This document shows positions 51,173 to 58,872 of a stretch of DNA of 64,000 nucleotides, piece after piece. A program made the position numbers and the translations under genes. The notes below the pieces were generated by a model that worked only from the letters and a program-made list of their open reading frames with translations, made no database searches and was not told the DNA's origin. The stretch is taken from NCBI RefSeq assembly GCF_900128505.1, contig NZ_LT669940.1:1-64000 (forward strand). The letters are read 5' to 3'. The stretch is from Parabacteroides timonensis (GTDB lineage Bacteria > Bacteroidota > Bacteroidia > Bacteroidales > Tannerellaceae). Numbering within the stretch: the stretch's first letter is position 1; each line of letters begins with the position of its first letter.

Positions 51173-53269
51173 ATGCTTGATCTCGACAAACGATCCCTCA
51201 TGTATCTGCCGGGTGTAGGCCCGAAGAAGGCGGAGATATTACGGAAAGAAGCCGGAATATCTTCGTATGAAGATCTGTTGTTTTATTTCCCGTATAAATA
51301 TATTGACCGTAGCCGTTTTTATAAGGTGGCGGAGATTACGGGTAATATGCCTTATATCCAACTGAAAGGACGTATACTGTATTATGATACGGTCGGAGAG
51401 GGGCGGACCCGCCGCCTGGTGGCTAAATTTACAGACGGGACCGGGACGATCGACCTCGTTTGGTTCAAGGGACTTAACTATGTGACGGATAAATATAAGA
51501 CAGGGACCGACTATATCGTTTTCGGTAAGCCGGCCGAGTTCGGCCATATCTATAATATTCCCCATCCCGACATCGATCCGGTGGAACAGGCAGAGCAGGT
51601 GGCCGGCGGTCTGACACCTTTCTATAATACATCGGAGAAGATGAAGAAATCGTTCCTCAATTCGAGGGCGATACAGAACCTGCAATATACCTTATTAAGT
51701 GCGTTGAACTGGGAGTTGCCTGAAACACTTCCCCCGGATGTGCTGTCGCGTATCCGTATGATGCCGTTGAAAGAAGCGATCCGGAATATCCATTTCCCGG
51801 AATCGGCGGAGAAATTGAAACAGGCACAGTTACGCCTGAAGTTCGACGAACTTTTCTTTATACAGTTGAACATCCTCCGTACGGCCAGTCTTCGGAAACT
51901 AAAACTGAAAGGAATCGTTTTCCCAACCGTCGGGGATTACTTCAATACATTTTATAAAGAGTATCTTCCTTTTGAACTGACCGGAGCACAAAAACGAGTC
52001 GTCAAGGAAATCCGTGCCGATATGGGAAGCGGACGACAGATGAACCGTCTTTTGCAGGGTGATGTGGGAAGCGGAAAGACATTGGTCGCATTGCTCTCCA
52101 TGTTGCTGGCTGTCGATAACCATTGCCAGGCCTGTATGATGGCACCGACCGAAATACTTGCCACCCAGCATTATGCCACCGTCATGGAGTTTCTGAAGGA
52201 TATGGATATCCGTGTTGCGCTGCTGACCGGTTCGACGAAAAAGAAAGAACGGAATGTGCTGCTTCCGGCTATTGCCCGGGGGGAAATACAGATCGTGATA
52301 GGGACGCATGCCCTGATCGAAGAGACTGTCGTTTTTTCTTCGCTGGGACTGGCCATCATCGACGAGCAACATCGTTTCGGAGTGGAACAACGTTCGCGCC
52401 TGTGGAAAAAGAATGCCATTGTTCCGCATGTACTGGTGATGACGGCAACACCCATCCCCCGGACTCTGGCCATGACGCTGTACGGAGATCTGGATGTCTC
52501 CGTGATCGATGAATTACCTCCCGGACGTAAGCCGATCCAGACGATGCACCGGTACGACAACAAGAAAGCCCAGCTCTATGATTTTCTGCGTAAGGAGATC
52601 GGATTGGGGCGCCAGGTCTATGTCGTTTATCCGTTGATCGAAGGAAGTGAAAAGCTGGATTACAAGAGTCTGGAAGATGGCTTTGAAACTTTTAAGGAAG
52701 TCTTTCCGGAATATAAGGTCTGTATGGTTCATGGAAAGATGAAGGCGGCCGACAAGGATGCCGAAATGCAGAAGTTCATATCCGGAGAAGCACATATATT
52801 AATGGCAACGACCGTGATCGAAGTAGGCGTGAACGTGCCGAATGCCTCCGTGATGGTCATTGAGAGTGCCGAACGTTTCGGACTTTCGCAGTTGCACCAG
52901 TTGCGCGGGCGTGTCGGACGTGGTGCGGAACAGTCCTATTGTATCCTGGTCTCCTCTTATAAACTGAGTAACGATACCCGTAAACGTCTGGAGATTATGG
53001 TAAACAGCAATAACGGTTTCGAAATAGCGGAAGCCGATCTGCGCCTTCGCGGGCATGGCGATCTGGAAGGAACCCAGCAAAGCGGGGAGGGGCTCGACCT
53101 GAAAATCGCCAATCTTGCAGCCGATGGCCAGATTCTCCAATATGCAAGGGATATCGCATTGGAAGTTTTGGACAAAGACCCGGAATTGTTGTCCGAACCT
53201 AACCGGATTTTGAACGAAAGGTTAAAAACACTCTTTGCCCGGAAGATAAATTGGGGTATGATCAGCTAA
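51173..53269 (+). CDS. recG: ATP-dependent DNA helicase RecG
   Basis: RecG of 698 residues, the branch-migrating helicase that remodels stalled forks and recombination intermediates. The N-terminal wedge/OB domain is visible (KGRILYYDTVGEGRTRRLVAKFTDGTG, about 62-90). Helicase motifs follow: Walker A GDVGSGKT (about 297), APTEILATQHY, DEQHRFG (motif II, about 397), TATPIPRT, ATTVIEVGVNVPNA and QLRGRVGRG. The C-terminal RecG motif (DLRLRGHGDLEGTQQSG) is present. Length is normal. It is a single gene after a terminator. Confidence 0.97.
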   Translation: MLDLDKRSLMYLPGVGPKKAEILRKEAGISSYEDLLFYFPYKYIDRSRFYKVAEITGNMPYIQLKGRILYYDTVGEGRTRRLVAKFTDGTGTIDLVWFKGLNYVTDKYKTGTDYIVFGKPAEFGHIYNIPHPDIDPVEQAEQVAGGLTPFYNTSEKMKKSFLNSRAIQNLQYTLLSALNWELPETLPPDVLSRIRMMPLKEAIRNIHFPESAEKLKQAQLRLKFDELFFIQLNILRTASLRKLKLKGIVFPTVGDYFNTFYKEYLPFELTGAQKRVVKEIRADMGSGRQMNRLLQGDVGSGKTLVALLSMLLAVDNHCQACMMAPTEILATQHYATVMEFLKDMDIRVALLTGSTKKKERNVLLPAIARGEIQIVIGTHALIEETVVFSSLGLAIIDEQHRFGVEQRSRLWKKNAIVPHVLVMTATPIPRTLAMTLYGDLDVSVIDELPPGRKPIQTMHRYDNKKAQLYDFLRKEIGLGRQVYVVYPLIEGSEKLDYKSLEDGFETFKEVFPEYKVCMVHGKMKAADKDAEMQKFISGEAHILMATTVIEVGVNVPNASVMVIESAERFGLSQLHQLRGRVGRGAEQSYCILVSSYKLSNDTRKRLEIMVNSNNGFEIAEADLRLRGHGDLEGTQQSGEGLDLKIANLAADGQILQYARDIALEVLDKDPELLSEPNRILNERLKTLFARKINWGMIS

Positions 53270-53470
53270 TATGTTGTGAAACATGTTTTTGTGTAATGCG
53301 TTGTTTTTCAGTAAGAATAAATGGTGCTTTTGAATTTCTTTATTTTCATTGCGGAAATTTTTCAGGATTGAATTTTGTCAACTTACTCAAAATAACGAAC
53401 TTTGGTCGATTTGTAAAAAATAGGGGCTGTTTCACAGCTTATTTTACTCCTGGATTCCGTATTTCGAAAA

Positions 53471-54733
53471 ATGATAAAAATGAAGATAAAAGCACTACTT
53501 TTTATTTGCTGTACCTCCCTGATGGTATCGGCTGTATCGGCCAAAGATCCTGAAGGAAAAGATACACCAAAGCAGACAATCCATATCGTAAAGATGGATA
53601 AGCGCGTGTCGGAACTGATGGCTGACCGCGTAACGATCAGAAAAGATATGGGACTGAAAGAATTAGCAGAGATTAATGCAAGAGTGGATGAATCACTTGC
53701 CGCAAACGAAGATTTATTGTTCCCGGCAGATGAATTATACGGCTCAAACTGGGATACCCGTTGGGTAGATCCTTTCCGCGGAGGTTCCAAGATCGAGATG
53801 CCTGACTCTTGTGCTATCGATTGTTCCGCTTTTACCCTTCCTATCGACAGTCAGATTAAAGTAACTTCCAAATATGGTCCCCGTCGTCGTCGTATGCATA
53901 AAGGTATCGACCTGAAAGTACAGATCGGCGATACGATCCGTGCGGCATTTGACGGTAAAGTTCGTATCCGTAATTTCGAACGTCGCGGATATGGTAATTA
54001 CCTGGTGGTTCGCCACCCGAACGGACTGGAAACAGTTTACGGTCACTTATCCAAATCGCTTGTAGATGTAAACGACATCGTACGTGCAGGCGATCCGATC
54101 GCATTAGGAGGAAATACCGGACGTTCTACCGGTTCTCACCTTCATTTCGAAACACGCTTTTTAGGTCAGGCTCTCAACCCGGCCGATATTATTGACTTCG
54201 AGAACGGAGTTCCCCACCAGGACACTTATGTATTCCATAATATAAAGATTAACGGTCGTAAGAGTAATATCTATACTTCTTCAAGCGACCAGATGGTTTA
54301 TCACCGTGTGAAATCCGGCGATACATTAGGCAAGATCGCCCGTATGTACGGAACAACTGTGAACGAACTTTGTCGTCTGAACGGTATCAAGAGTACTAGC
54401 ATGCTTCGTCTGGGACAGTCTATCCGTTGCAGTGCCGGCAAAGAAGTAGCTGCAGCTAAGCCTGCCACAAAACAGACTACGGCAAAAGCAACGACAGCTG
54501 CGGCTAAGACTACTAAGACTACTACTGTAGAAGCTGTGACTCCTGTTGCTTCACTGACTGGAAATGCCTCAACAGCTCAGGCAGCAGAGCCGGTTTATCA
54601 CCGTATCAAAAGTGGCGATACGCTGGGGGCTTTAGCTGCTAAATACGGAACAACTGTCAGCAAGTTGTGCGAAATGAACGGGATATCTAAAACAACCGTG
54701 TTAAAATTAGGTCGTTCCATCCGTTGTAAATAA
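53471..54733 (+). CDS. M23-family peptidoglycan peptidase with two LysM domains
   Basis: Exported protein of 420 residues (signal peptide ending VSAVSAKD). Residues about 125-235 form an M23 zinc endopeptidase domain with HKGIDLKVQIGDTIRAA and GSHLHFETRF, which carry zinc and catalytic His residues. LysM 1 is at about 277-320 (YHRVKSGDTLGKIARMYGTT), LysM 2 at about 375-418 (YHRIKSGDTLGALAAKYGTT), separated by an Ala/Thr/Lys-rich linker. It should cut peptide cross-links in the periplasmic wall. ATG 53480 (MKIKALLF) is an alternative start. A terminator follows. Confidence 0.94.
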   Translation: MIKMKIKALLFICCTSLMVSAVSAKDPEGKDTPKQTIHIVKMDKRVSELMADRVTIRKDMGLKELAEINARVDESLAANEDLLFPADELYGSNWDTRWVDPFRGGSKIEMPDSCAIDCSAFTLPIDSQIKVTSKYGPRRRRMHKGIDLKVQIGDTIRAAFDGKVRIRNFERRGYGNYLVVRHPNGLETVYGHLSKSLVDVNDIVRAGDPIALGGNTGRSTGSHLHFETRFLGQALNPADIIDFENGVPHQDTYVFHNIKINGRKSNIYTSSSDQMVYHRVKSGDTLGKIARMYGTTVNELCRLNGIKSTSMLRLGQSIRCSAGKEVAAAKPATKQTTAKATTAAAKTTKTTTVEAVTPVASLTGNASTAQAAEPVYHRIKSGDTLGALAAKYGTTVSKLCEMNGISKTTVLKLGRSIRCK

Positions 54734-54752
54734 GTTATTTTTAAGATAAAGG

Positions 54753-54797
54753 AAAGGCACGGATGAAATCATACATCTGTGCCTTTGTTGTTTTTTT
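54753..54797 (+). terminator. Intrinsic terminator after the M23 peptidase
   Basis: Stem AAAGGCACGGATG (54753-54765) with CATCTGTGCCTTT (54774-54786), one mismatch, followed by a GTTG and seven T. Confidence 0.85.
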
Positions 54798-54799
54798 AC

Positions 54800-54807
54800 T
54801 ATCTTTG
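54800..54807 (+). promoter_or_regulatory. Putative -7 box (TATCTTTG) of the DUF1599-tpiA-folE run
   Basis: TATCTTTG lies directly after the T-run of the preceding terminator and 19 bp before the ATG at 54827. Confidence 0.5.
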
Positions 54808-54826
54808 CGGCATAATAATGTAGGAT

Positions 54827-55372
54827 ATGGCTGATACGAAAGAACAGTTTGAGAAAGTGATCTCCCAGTGCCGGGAGTTATTCGAAAAGAAGTTGAAAGA
54901 TTACGGTCCATCGTGGCGGATTATGCGTCCCCAGTCGTTGACCGACCAGATATTTATTAAAGCAAACCGTATCCGCAGCCTCGAGATAAAAGGAGTAAGT
55001 ATGGTGGATGAAGGGATACGTCCCGAGTTCGTAGCCATCGTTAATTACGGGGTGATCGGATTGATCCAGCTGGCCAAAGGTTTTTCGGATACCACCGATA
55101 TGACGAACGAGGAAGCACTGGCATTATACGATAAGTACATTACGGAGACCAAGGAGTTGATGTATGCCAAGAACCATGATTACGACGAAGCCTGGCGCAG
55201 CATGCGTATCAGCTCCTATACCGACCTGATCCTGATGAAGATCTACCGTACGAAGCAGATCGAAAGCCACGGTGGTAAGACCATCGTCTCGGAAGGTGTG
55301 GATGCCAACTATATGGATATGATCAATTATGCCCTGTTCGGTTTGATCAAACTGGAATACGGCGAAGAATAA
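54827..55372 (+). CDS. DUF1599-type protein (nucleotide modification-associated domain)
   Basis: Cytoplasmic protein of 181 residues made of two similar halves (about 8-85 and 100-180). Each has KKLKDYGPSWRIMRP-like and IKANRIRSLEIKG-like blocks; compare KNHDYDEAWRSMRISS and MKIYRTKQIESHGGK in the second half. This internal duplication is the hallmark of DUF1599. The family is conserved in Bacteroidetes; a link to nucleotide metabolism has been proposed from domain context, but no function is established. It is followed 3 bp later by the DoxX gene, so it starts an operon. Confidence 0.88.
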   Translation: MADTKEQFEKVISQCRELFEKKLKDYGPSWRIMRPQSLTDQIFIKANRIRSLEIKGVSMVDEGIRPEFVAIVNYGVIGLIQLAKGFSDTTDMTNEEALALYDKYITETKELMYAKNHDYDEAWRSMRISSYTDLILMKIYRTKQIESHGGKTIVSEGVDANYMDMINYALFGLIKLEYGEE

Positions 55373-55375
55373 TAT

Positions 55376-56653
55376 ATGAACTATAAAGAGACTGCGATAA
55401 AAATACTGACTGAGTGCAGCCGTCTATTGATCGGGGTAGTGTTTATCTTTTCCGGTTTTGTGAAGGCGGTCGATCCGATGGGAGGAGCCATTAAGATTGG
55501 CGATTATCTGACTTCTTTCGGCCTGGATTTCTTGCAGCCCTTTACCGTTCTTGCCTCTTTTGCCTTATCGGCGGCCGAGTTCGCGATGGGTGTTTGTATG
55601 TTGCTCGGCGTATACCGTCGCTACAACTCCTTCCTGGTTTTACTTTTCATGGCGTTCATGACGCCGCTGACATTATATCTGGCCCTGTTCAATCCGGTTT
55701 CCGATTGTGGCTGTTTCGGTGATGCGATCGTTATCTCCAACTGGGAGACCTTCTTCAAAAACCTGGTATTGTCCGCAGCGGCGATTATGGTGTTTATGAA
55801 TTCCGGAAAGATGTTCCAGTGCTTTACCTTTAAAGTGTATTGGTTTGTTGCCTTGTTTTCTTACATCTTCGGTATCGGGTTCGCTTACTGGAACTATAAC
55901 CATCTGCCGGTCATCGATTTCCGTCCGTATAAGATCGGGGCGAATATCCCATCGTTGATGGCTATTCCCGACGGAGCACCGGAAGACGAATACCGTTACA
56001 CCTTTGTTTATGAGAAAGACGGCATCAAGAAAGAATTCTCGCTGGAAGACTATCCGGAGAATGACAGCACCTGGACTTTCGTGGAGTCGAAGACCGAACT
56101 CCTAAAAAAGGGATACGAACCGCCGGTGGCCTCTTTCAATATTTATAATGCTGAAGGAGACGATGTCACAGACGATATATTGCATAATCCAAACCCTGTC
56201 CTTTTGTTGATCGCACCGAAACTGGAAACAGCGAACGACGAACGTATCGATGAGATCAACAGTGTTTACGATTATGCCCTCGAATATGAATTGCCGTTCT
56301 ACTGTGTCACGGGCTCTTCTCCGGAGATGATCGACGAATGGAGCGATAATACCGGAGCTGAATATCCGTTCCGCATGGCTGATGAAGTGTTACTGAAGAC
56401 GATCATCCGCGCCAACCCGGGGCTTGTCCTGTTGAAAGACGGTACCGTACTGGGTAAATGGCATTATAACGATATCCCCGACGAGGAACATATCAAGGCC
56501 GAAATCGAGAAGCATCTCGACGCAAATAAAACAAAAGAAAAAGAAGATGGCTGGCTAATAACCATCTTATTAACTTTTACCGTACCTTTGCTGCTCGTTT
56601 GGGTATATGACTTTTTCCGTTTCCGCCGGAGACGGAAAGACAAGGCAGAATAG
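55376..56653 (+). CDS. DoxX-like membrane protein with thioredoxin-like domain (BT_3928 type)
   Basis: Membrane protein of 425 residues. The N-terminal half is a DoxX/MauE-like four-segment domain (LLIGVVFIFSGFVKAVDPMGGAIKIGDYL, about 15-150) with a Cys pair in NPVSDCGCFGD. The periplasmic part (about 185-385) has a thioredoxin-like appearance (PVLLLIAPKLETANDE, PFYCVTGSSPEMIDEWS, NPGLVLLKDGTVLGKWHYND) but no CxxC. A last membrane segment and a basic tail (FRFRRRRKD) end it. A redox role in the envelope is plausible but unproven. It sits between DUF1599 and tpiA. Confidence 0.85.
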   Translation: MNYKETAIKILTECSRLLIGVVFIFSGFVKAVDPMGGAIKIGDYLTSFGLDFLQPFTVLASFALSAAEFAMGVCMLLGVYRRYNSFLVLLFMAFMTPLTLYLALFNPVSDCGCFGDAIVISNWETFFKNLVLSAAAIMVFMNSGKMFQCFTFKVYWFVALFSYIFGIGFAYWNYNHLPVIDFRPYKIGANIPSLMAIPDGAPEDEYRYTFVYEKDGIKKEFSLEDYPENDSTWTFVESKTELLKKGYEPPVASFNIYNAEGDDVTDDILHNPNPVLLLIAPKLETANDERIDEINSVYDYALEYELPFYCVTGSSPEMIDEWSDNTGAEYPFRMADEVLLKTIIRANPGLVLLKDGTVLGKWHYNDIPDEEHIKAEIEKHLDANKTKEKEDGWLITILLTFTVPLLLVWVYDFFRFRRRRKDKAE

Positions 56654-56687
56654 AAGATTTTTATTTATATATTTAATTAATTAAATC

Positions 56688-57443
56688 ATGAGAAAGAATA
56701 TTGTTGCAGGAAACTGGAAGATGAACACTACTCTTCAGGAAGGCCTGGAATTAGCAAAAGGATTAAACGAAGCCCTGAAAGGCAAAGCTATCAACTGTGA
56801 TGTAATCATCGGTACTCCGTTCACTCACCTGGCAAGCATCGCTGCTGCTATCGATACAGACAAGATCGGTGTAGCTGCTGAAAACTGTGCAGATAAGGAA
56901 AAAGGTGCTTACACTGGTGAAGTTTCAGCTGCAATGGTTGCTTCTACAGGTGCTAAATATGTGATCCTTGGCCACTCTGAAAGACGTGCTTACTATCACG
57001 AAACTCCGGCTATCCTGAAAACTAAAGTTGAACTGGCTCTGGCTAACGGTCTGACTCCGATCTTCTGTATCGGTGAAGTATTGGAAGAAAGAGAAGCCGG
57101 CAAACACTTCGAAGTGGTAGACGCTCAGATCAAAGAATCATTGTTCGATCTTTCTGCTGAAGATTTCGGTAAGATCGTTCTGGCTTACGAACCGGTTTGG
57201 GCTATCGGAACAGGTAAGACTGCTACAGCTGAACAGGCTGAAGAAATCCACGCTCACATCCGTGCTACACTGGCTGCTAAATACGGCAACACAGTAGCTG
57301 ACGATTGCACAATTCTGTATGGCGGTAGCGCAAATGCAGGTAACGCTAAAGAATTGTTCTCTAAACCGAACGTAGACGGTGGTCTGATCGGTGGTGCTTC
57401 TTTGGCTGTTGATAAATTCATGCCGATCGTCGAAGCATTTTAA
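56688..57443 (+). CDS. tpiA: Triose-phosphate isomerase
   Basis: TpiA of 251 residues, interconverting dihydroxyacetone phosphate and glyceraldehyde 3-phosphate in the cytoplasm. The N-terminal VAGNWKMN (Asn, Lys), GHSERR (electrophile His at about 101), catalytic-Glu motif AYEPVWAIGTG (about 170) and phosphate loop YGGSANAGN plus DGGLIGGASL are all intact. Codon use is strongly biased toward GCT/GGT/CTG, as expected of a highly expressed glycolytic gene. It follows the DoxX gene by 34 bp. Confidence 0.98.
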   Translation: MRKNIVAGNWKMNTTLQEGLELAKGLNEALKGKAINCDVIIGTPFTHLASIAAAIDTDKIGVAAENCADKEKGAYTGEVSAAMVASTGAKYVILGHSERRAYYHETPAILKTKVELALANGLTPIFCIGEVLEEREAGKHFEVVDAQIKESLFDLSAEDFGKIVLAYEPVWAIGTGKTATAEQAEEIHAHIRATLAAKYGNTVADDCTILYGGSANAGNAKELFSKPNVDGGLIGGASLAVDKFMPIVEAF

Positions 57444-57457
57444 TGACATTATCTTGT

Positions 57458-57485
57458 AGGGAAGGAGCGGTTCTGCTCCCTCCCT
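57458..57485 (+). other. Stem-loop between tpiA and the SPOR gene
   Basis: AGGGAAGGAGC (57458-57468) and GCTCCCTCCCT (57475-57485) pair with one mismatch. No T-run follows, so it may stabilise the abundant tpiA mRNA instead of ending transcription. Confidence 0.5.
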
Positions 57486-57513
57486 CTCGATTTGAACATA
57501 AAAAACAATCACA

Positions 57514-58017
57514 ATGAAGAATTTCCCTTGTATCATTTTATTATTCATGTTGCTGGCCTGTGTGACCGGAGCGTCTGCACAGACAAGTGTCGACGGATCG
57601 GTTCAGACAATCTTCGATGATCTCCAGACCTCGAAGCCGGGTAAAGGCGAGGTGATAATCAATCAGCCCCAGGCTCTCCGGGATTTAGTTGGAGTACGCT
57701 TGTCGGGTGATAATGTTGAGAAGACGGACAGCACTGCTTTCCTGAAGATACAAGGTTTCCGGACACAGGTTTTCTCCGGTAATAACCAGCGTAAGTCGAA
57801 AGACGAAGCGTTTGATAAGGAGAAGAAGGTTAAAGAGCTTTTCCCTGACGTCCCGACTTATGTTACCTATACCGCTCCGTTCTGGAGGTTGCGTGTAGGT
57901 GATTTCCGTTCGCACGAAGAAGCGTATCATATGCAGCGCCTGCTGATGACAGCTTTCCCTTCGTTCGGAAAGGAAATGTATATTGTTAGAGAAGAAGTAA
58001 AGATCCCTCTGAATTAA
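57514..58017 (+). CDS. SPOR-domain envelope protein
   Basis: Exported protein of 167 residues with a signal peptide (CIILLFMLLACVTGASAQ). Residues about 75-160 form a SPOR-like fold (KIQGFRTQVFSGNNQRKSKDEAFDKEKKVKELFPDVPTYVTYTAPFWRLRVGDFRSHEEAYHMQRLL), which binds denuded peptidoglycan strands in known members. The Cys in LLACVT could be a lipobox, but the ASAQ site fits signal peptidase I better. folE starts within about 45 bp of its end, so they share a transcript. Confidence 0.85.
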   Translation: MKNFPCIILLFMLLACVTGASAQTSVDGSVQTIFDDLQTSKPGKGEVIINQPQALRDLVGVRLSGDNVEKTDSTAFLKIQGFRTQVFSGNNQRKSKDEAFDKEKKVKELFPDVPTYVTYTAPFWRLRVGDFRSHEEAYHMQRLLMTAFPSFGKEMYIVREEVKIPLN

Positions 58018-58061
58018 CAGTGGCGAAAACTCTTTCGCCCTCCTTTATTATATACACAGAA

Positions 58062-58655
58062 ATGATAGAAGAAATAAACGACAAGACCTTGGCGGCACGT
58101 GAAGAACTGGCAGGCCATTACAAAGGAATACTCGGTTTGCTGGGTGAGGATGCCGAACGCGAAGGTTTACTTAAGACGCCGGAACGCGTAGCGAAGGCTA
58201 TGCAGTTTTTAACCAAAGGATATAACGAAGACCCTGCGAAAGTATTGGCTTCCGCCATGTTTCAGGAAGAAGATTACAAGCAGATGGTTATTGTGAAAGA
58301 TATCGATTTCTTCTCTCTTTGCGAGCATCATATGCTTCCATTCTTCGGGAAGGCACATGTCGCTTATATTCCTAAGAAATATATTACAGGCTTAAGCAAG
58401 ATACCCCGGGTGGTGGATATCTTTGCCCGTCGTTTGCAGATCCAGGAACGCCTGACGATGCAGATCAAGGATTGTATTCAGCAGACACTCGATCCGCTGG
58501 GCGTAATGGTCGTGATCGAAGCACAACATATGTGCATGCAGATGCGTGGAGTGGAAAAGCAAAACTCCCTGACTACTACTTCAGATTTCACAGGCTTCTT
58601 TCAGCAGGCAAAGACCCGCGAGGAGTTTATGAACCTTATTAAGAGCAACAGATAG
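58062..58655 (+). CDS. folE: GTP cyclohydrolase I
   Basis: FolE of 197 residues, turning GTP into dihydroneopterin triphosphate for folate-type cofactors. Zinc ligands are visible in CEHHMLPFFGKAHVAY (Cys and His) and in AQHMCMQMRGV (second Cys). The SKIPRVVDIFARRLQIQERLT and TTTSDFTGFF segments are family signatures. I choose ATG 58062 (MIEEINDK); a GTG at 58020 in the same frame, 2 bp after the SPOR gene stop, would add 14 residues and cannot be excluded. It ends the rightward operon before the palindrome array. Confidence 0.96.
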   Translation: MIEEINDKTLAAREELAGHYKGILGLLGEDAEREGLLKTPERVAKAMQFLTKGYNEDPAKVLASAMFQEEDYKQMVIVKDIDFFSLCEHHMLPFFGKAHVAYIPKKYITGLSKIPRVVDIFARRLQIQERLTMQIKDCIQQTLDPLGVMVVIEAQHMCMQMRGVEKQNSLTTTSDFTGFFQQAKTREEFMNLIKSNR

Positions 58656-58678
58656 TTGTCATACTAAAGACAAGGCTC

Positions 58679-58760
58679 TGCCATCCCTATGGCAGAGTTG
58701 TGCCACTAGGATGGCAGTGCCCTGTCATGCCTATGGCAGAAGTTTGCCAACCGCATGGCA
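58679..58760. repeat. Array of four 16-nt palindromes at exact 22-bp period
   Basis: Units begin at 58679 (TGCCATCCCTATGGCA), 58701 (TGCCACTAGGATGGCA), 58723 (TGTCATGCCTATGGCA) and 58745 (TGCCAACCGCATGGCA). Each pairs TGCCA with TGGCA (one arm base differs in unit 3), while the central six bases vary. The 6-bp spacers are GAGTTG, GTGCCC and GAAGTT. The period is exactly 22 bp. The array lies between convergent genes and overlaps the end of a truncated leftward ORF. Confidence 0.85.
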
Positions 58761-58859
58761 AAATACCTTTGAGCGTAGGACGGAGCGGCTTCTTGCCCGT
58801 ACGGCGCTGATATCGATCAGGCGCGCAATGTCTTGTGAGGTAGGATTCCTGTAATTCAT
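58731..58859 (-). pseudogene. Truncated aldolase-like ORF (possible DeoC N-terminus)
   Basis: A 42-codon leftward ORF starts 14 bp after the end of the HzsA-related gene. It begins MNYRNPTSQDIARLIDISAV, which resembles the first helix of DeoC-type deoxyribose-phosphate aldolases. Identity then fades and the frame stops inside the palindrome array. It may be the stub of a third operon gene that was cut off by the array or by a deletion. The DeoC assignment is from memory and weak. Confidence 0.35.
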
Positions 58860-58872
58860 CGCCTTATTGTTT

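Noticed and set aside
58679..58760. CRISPR array
   Set aside because: Only four units, 6-bp spacers, palindromic arms with a variable centre, and no cas genes.
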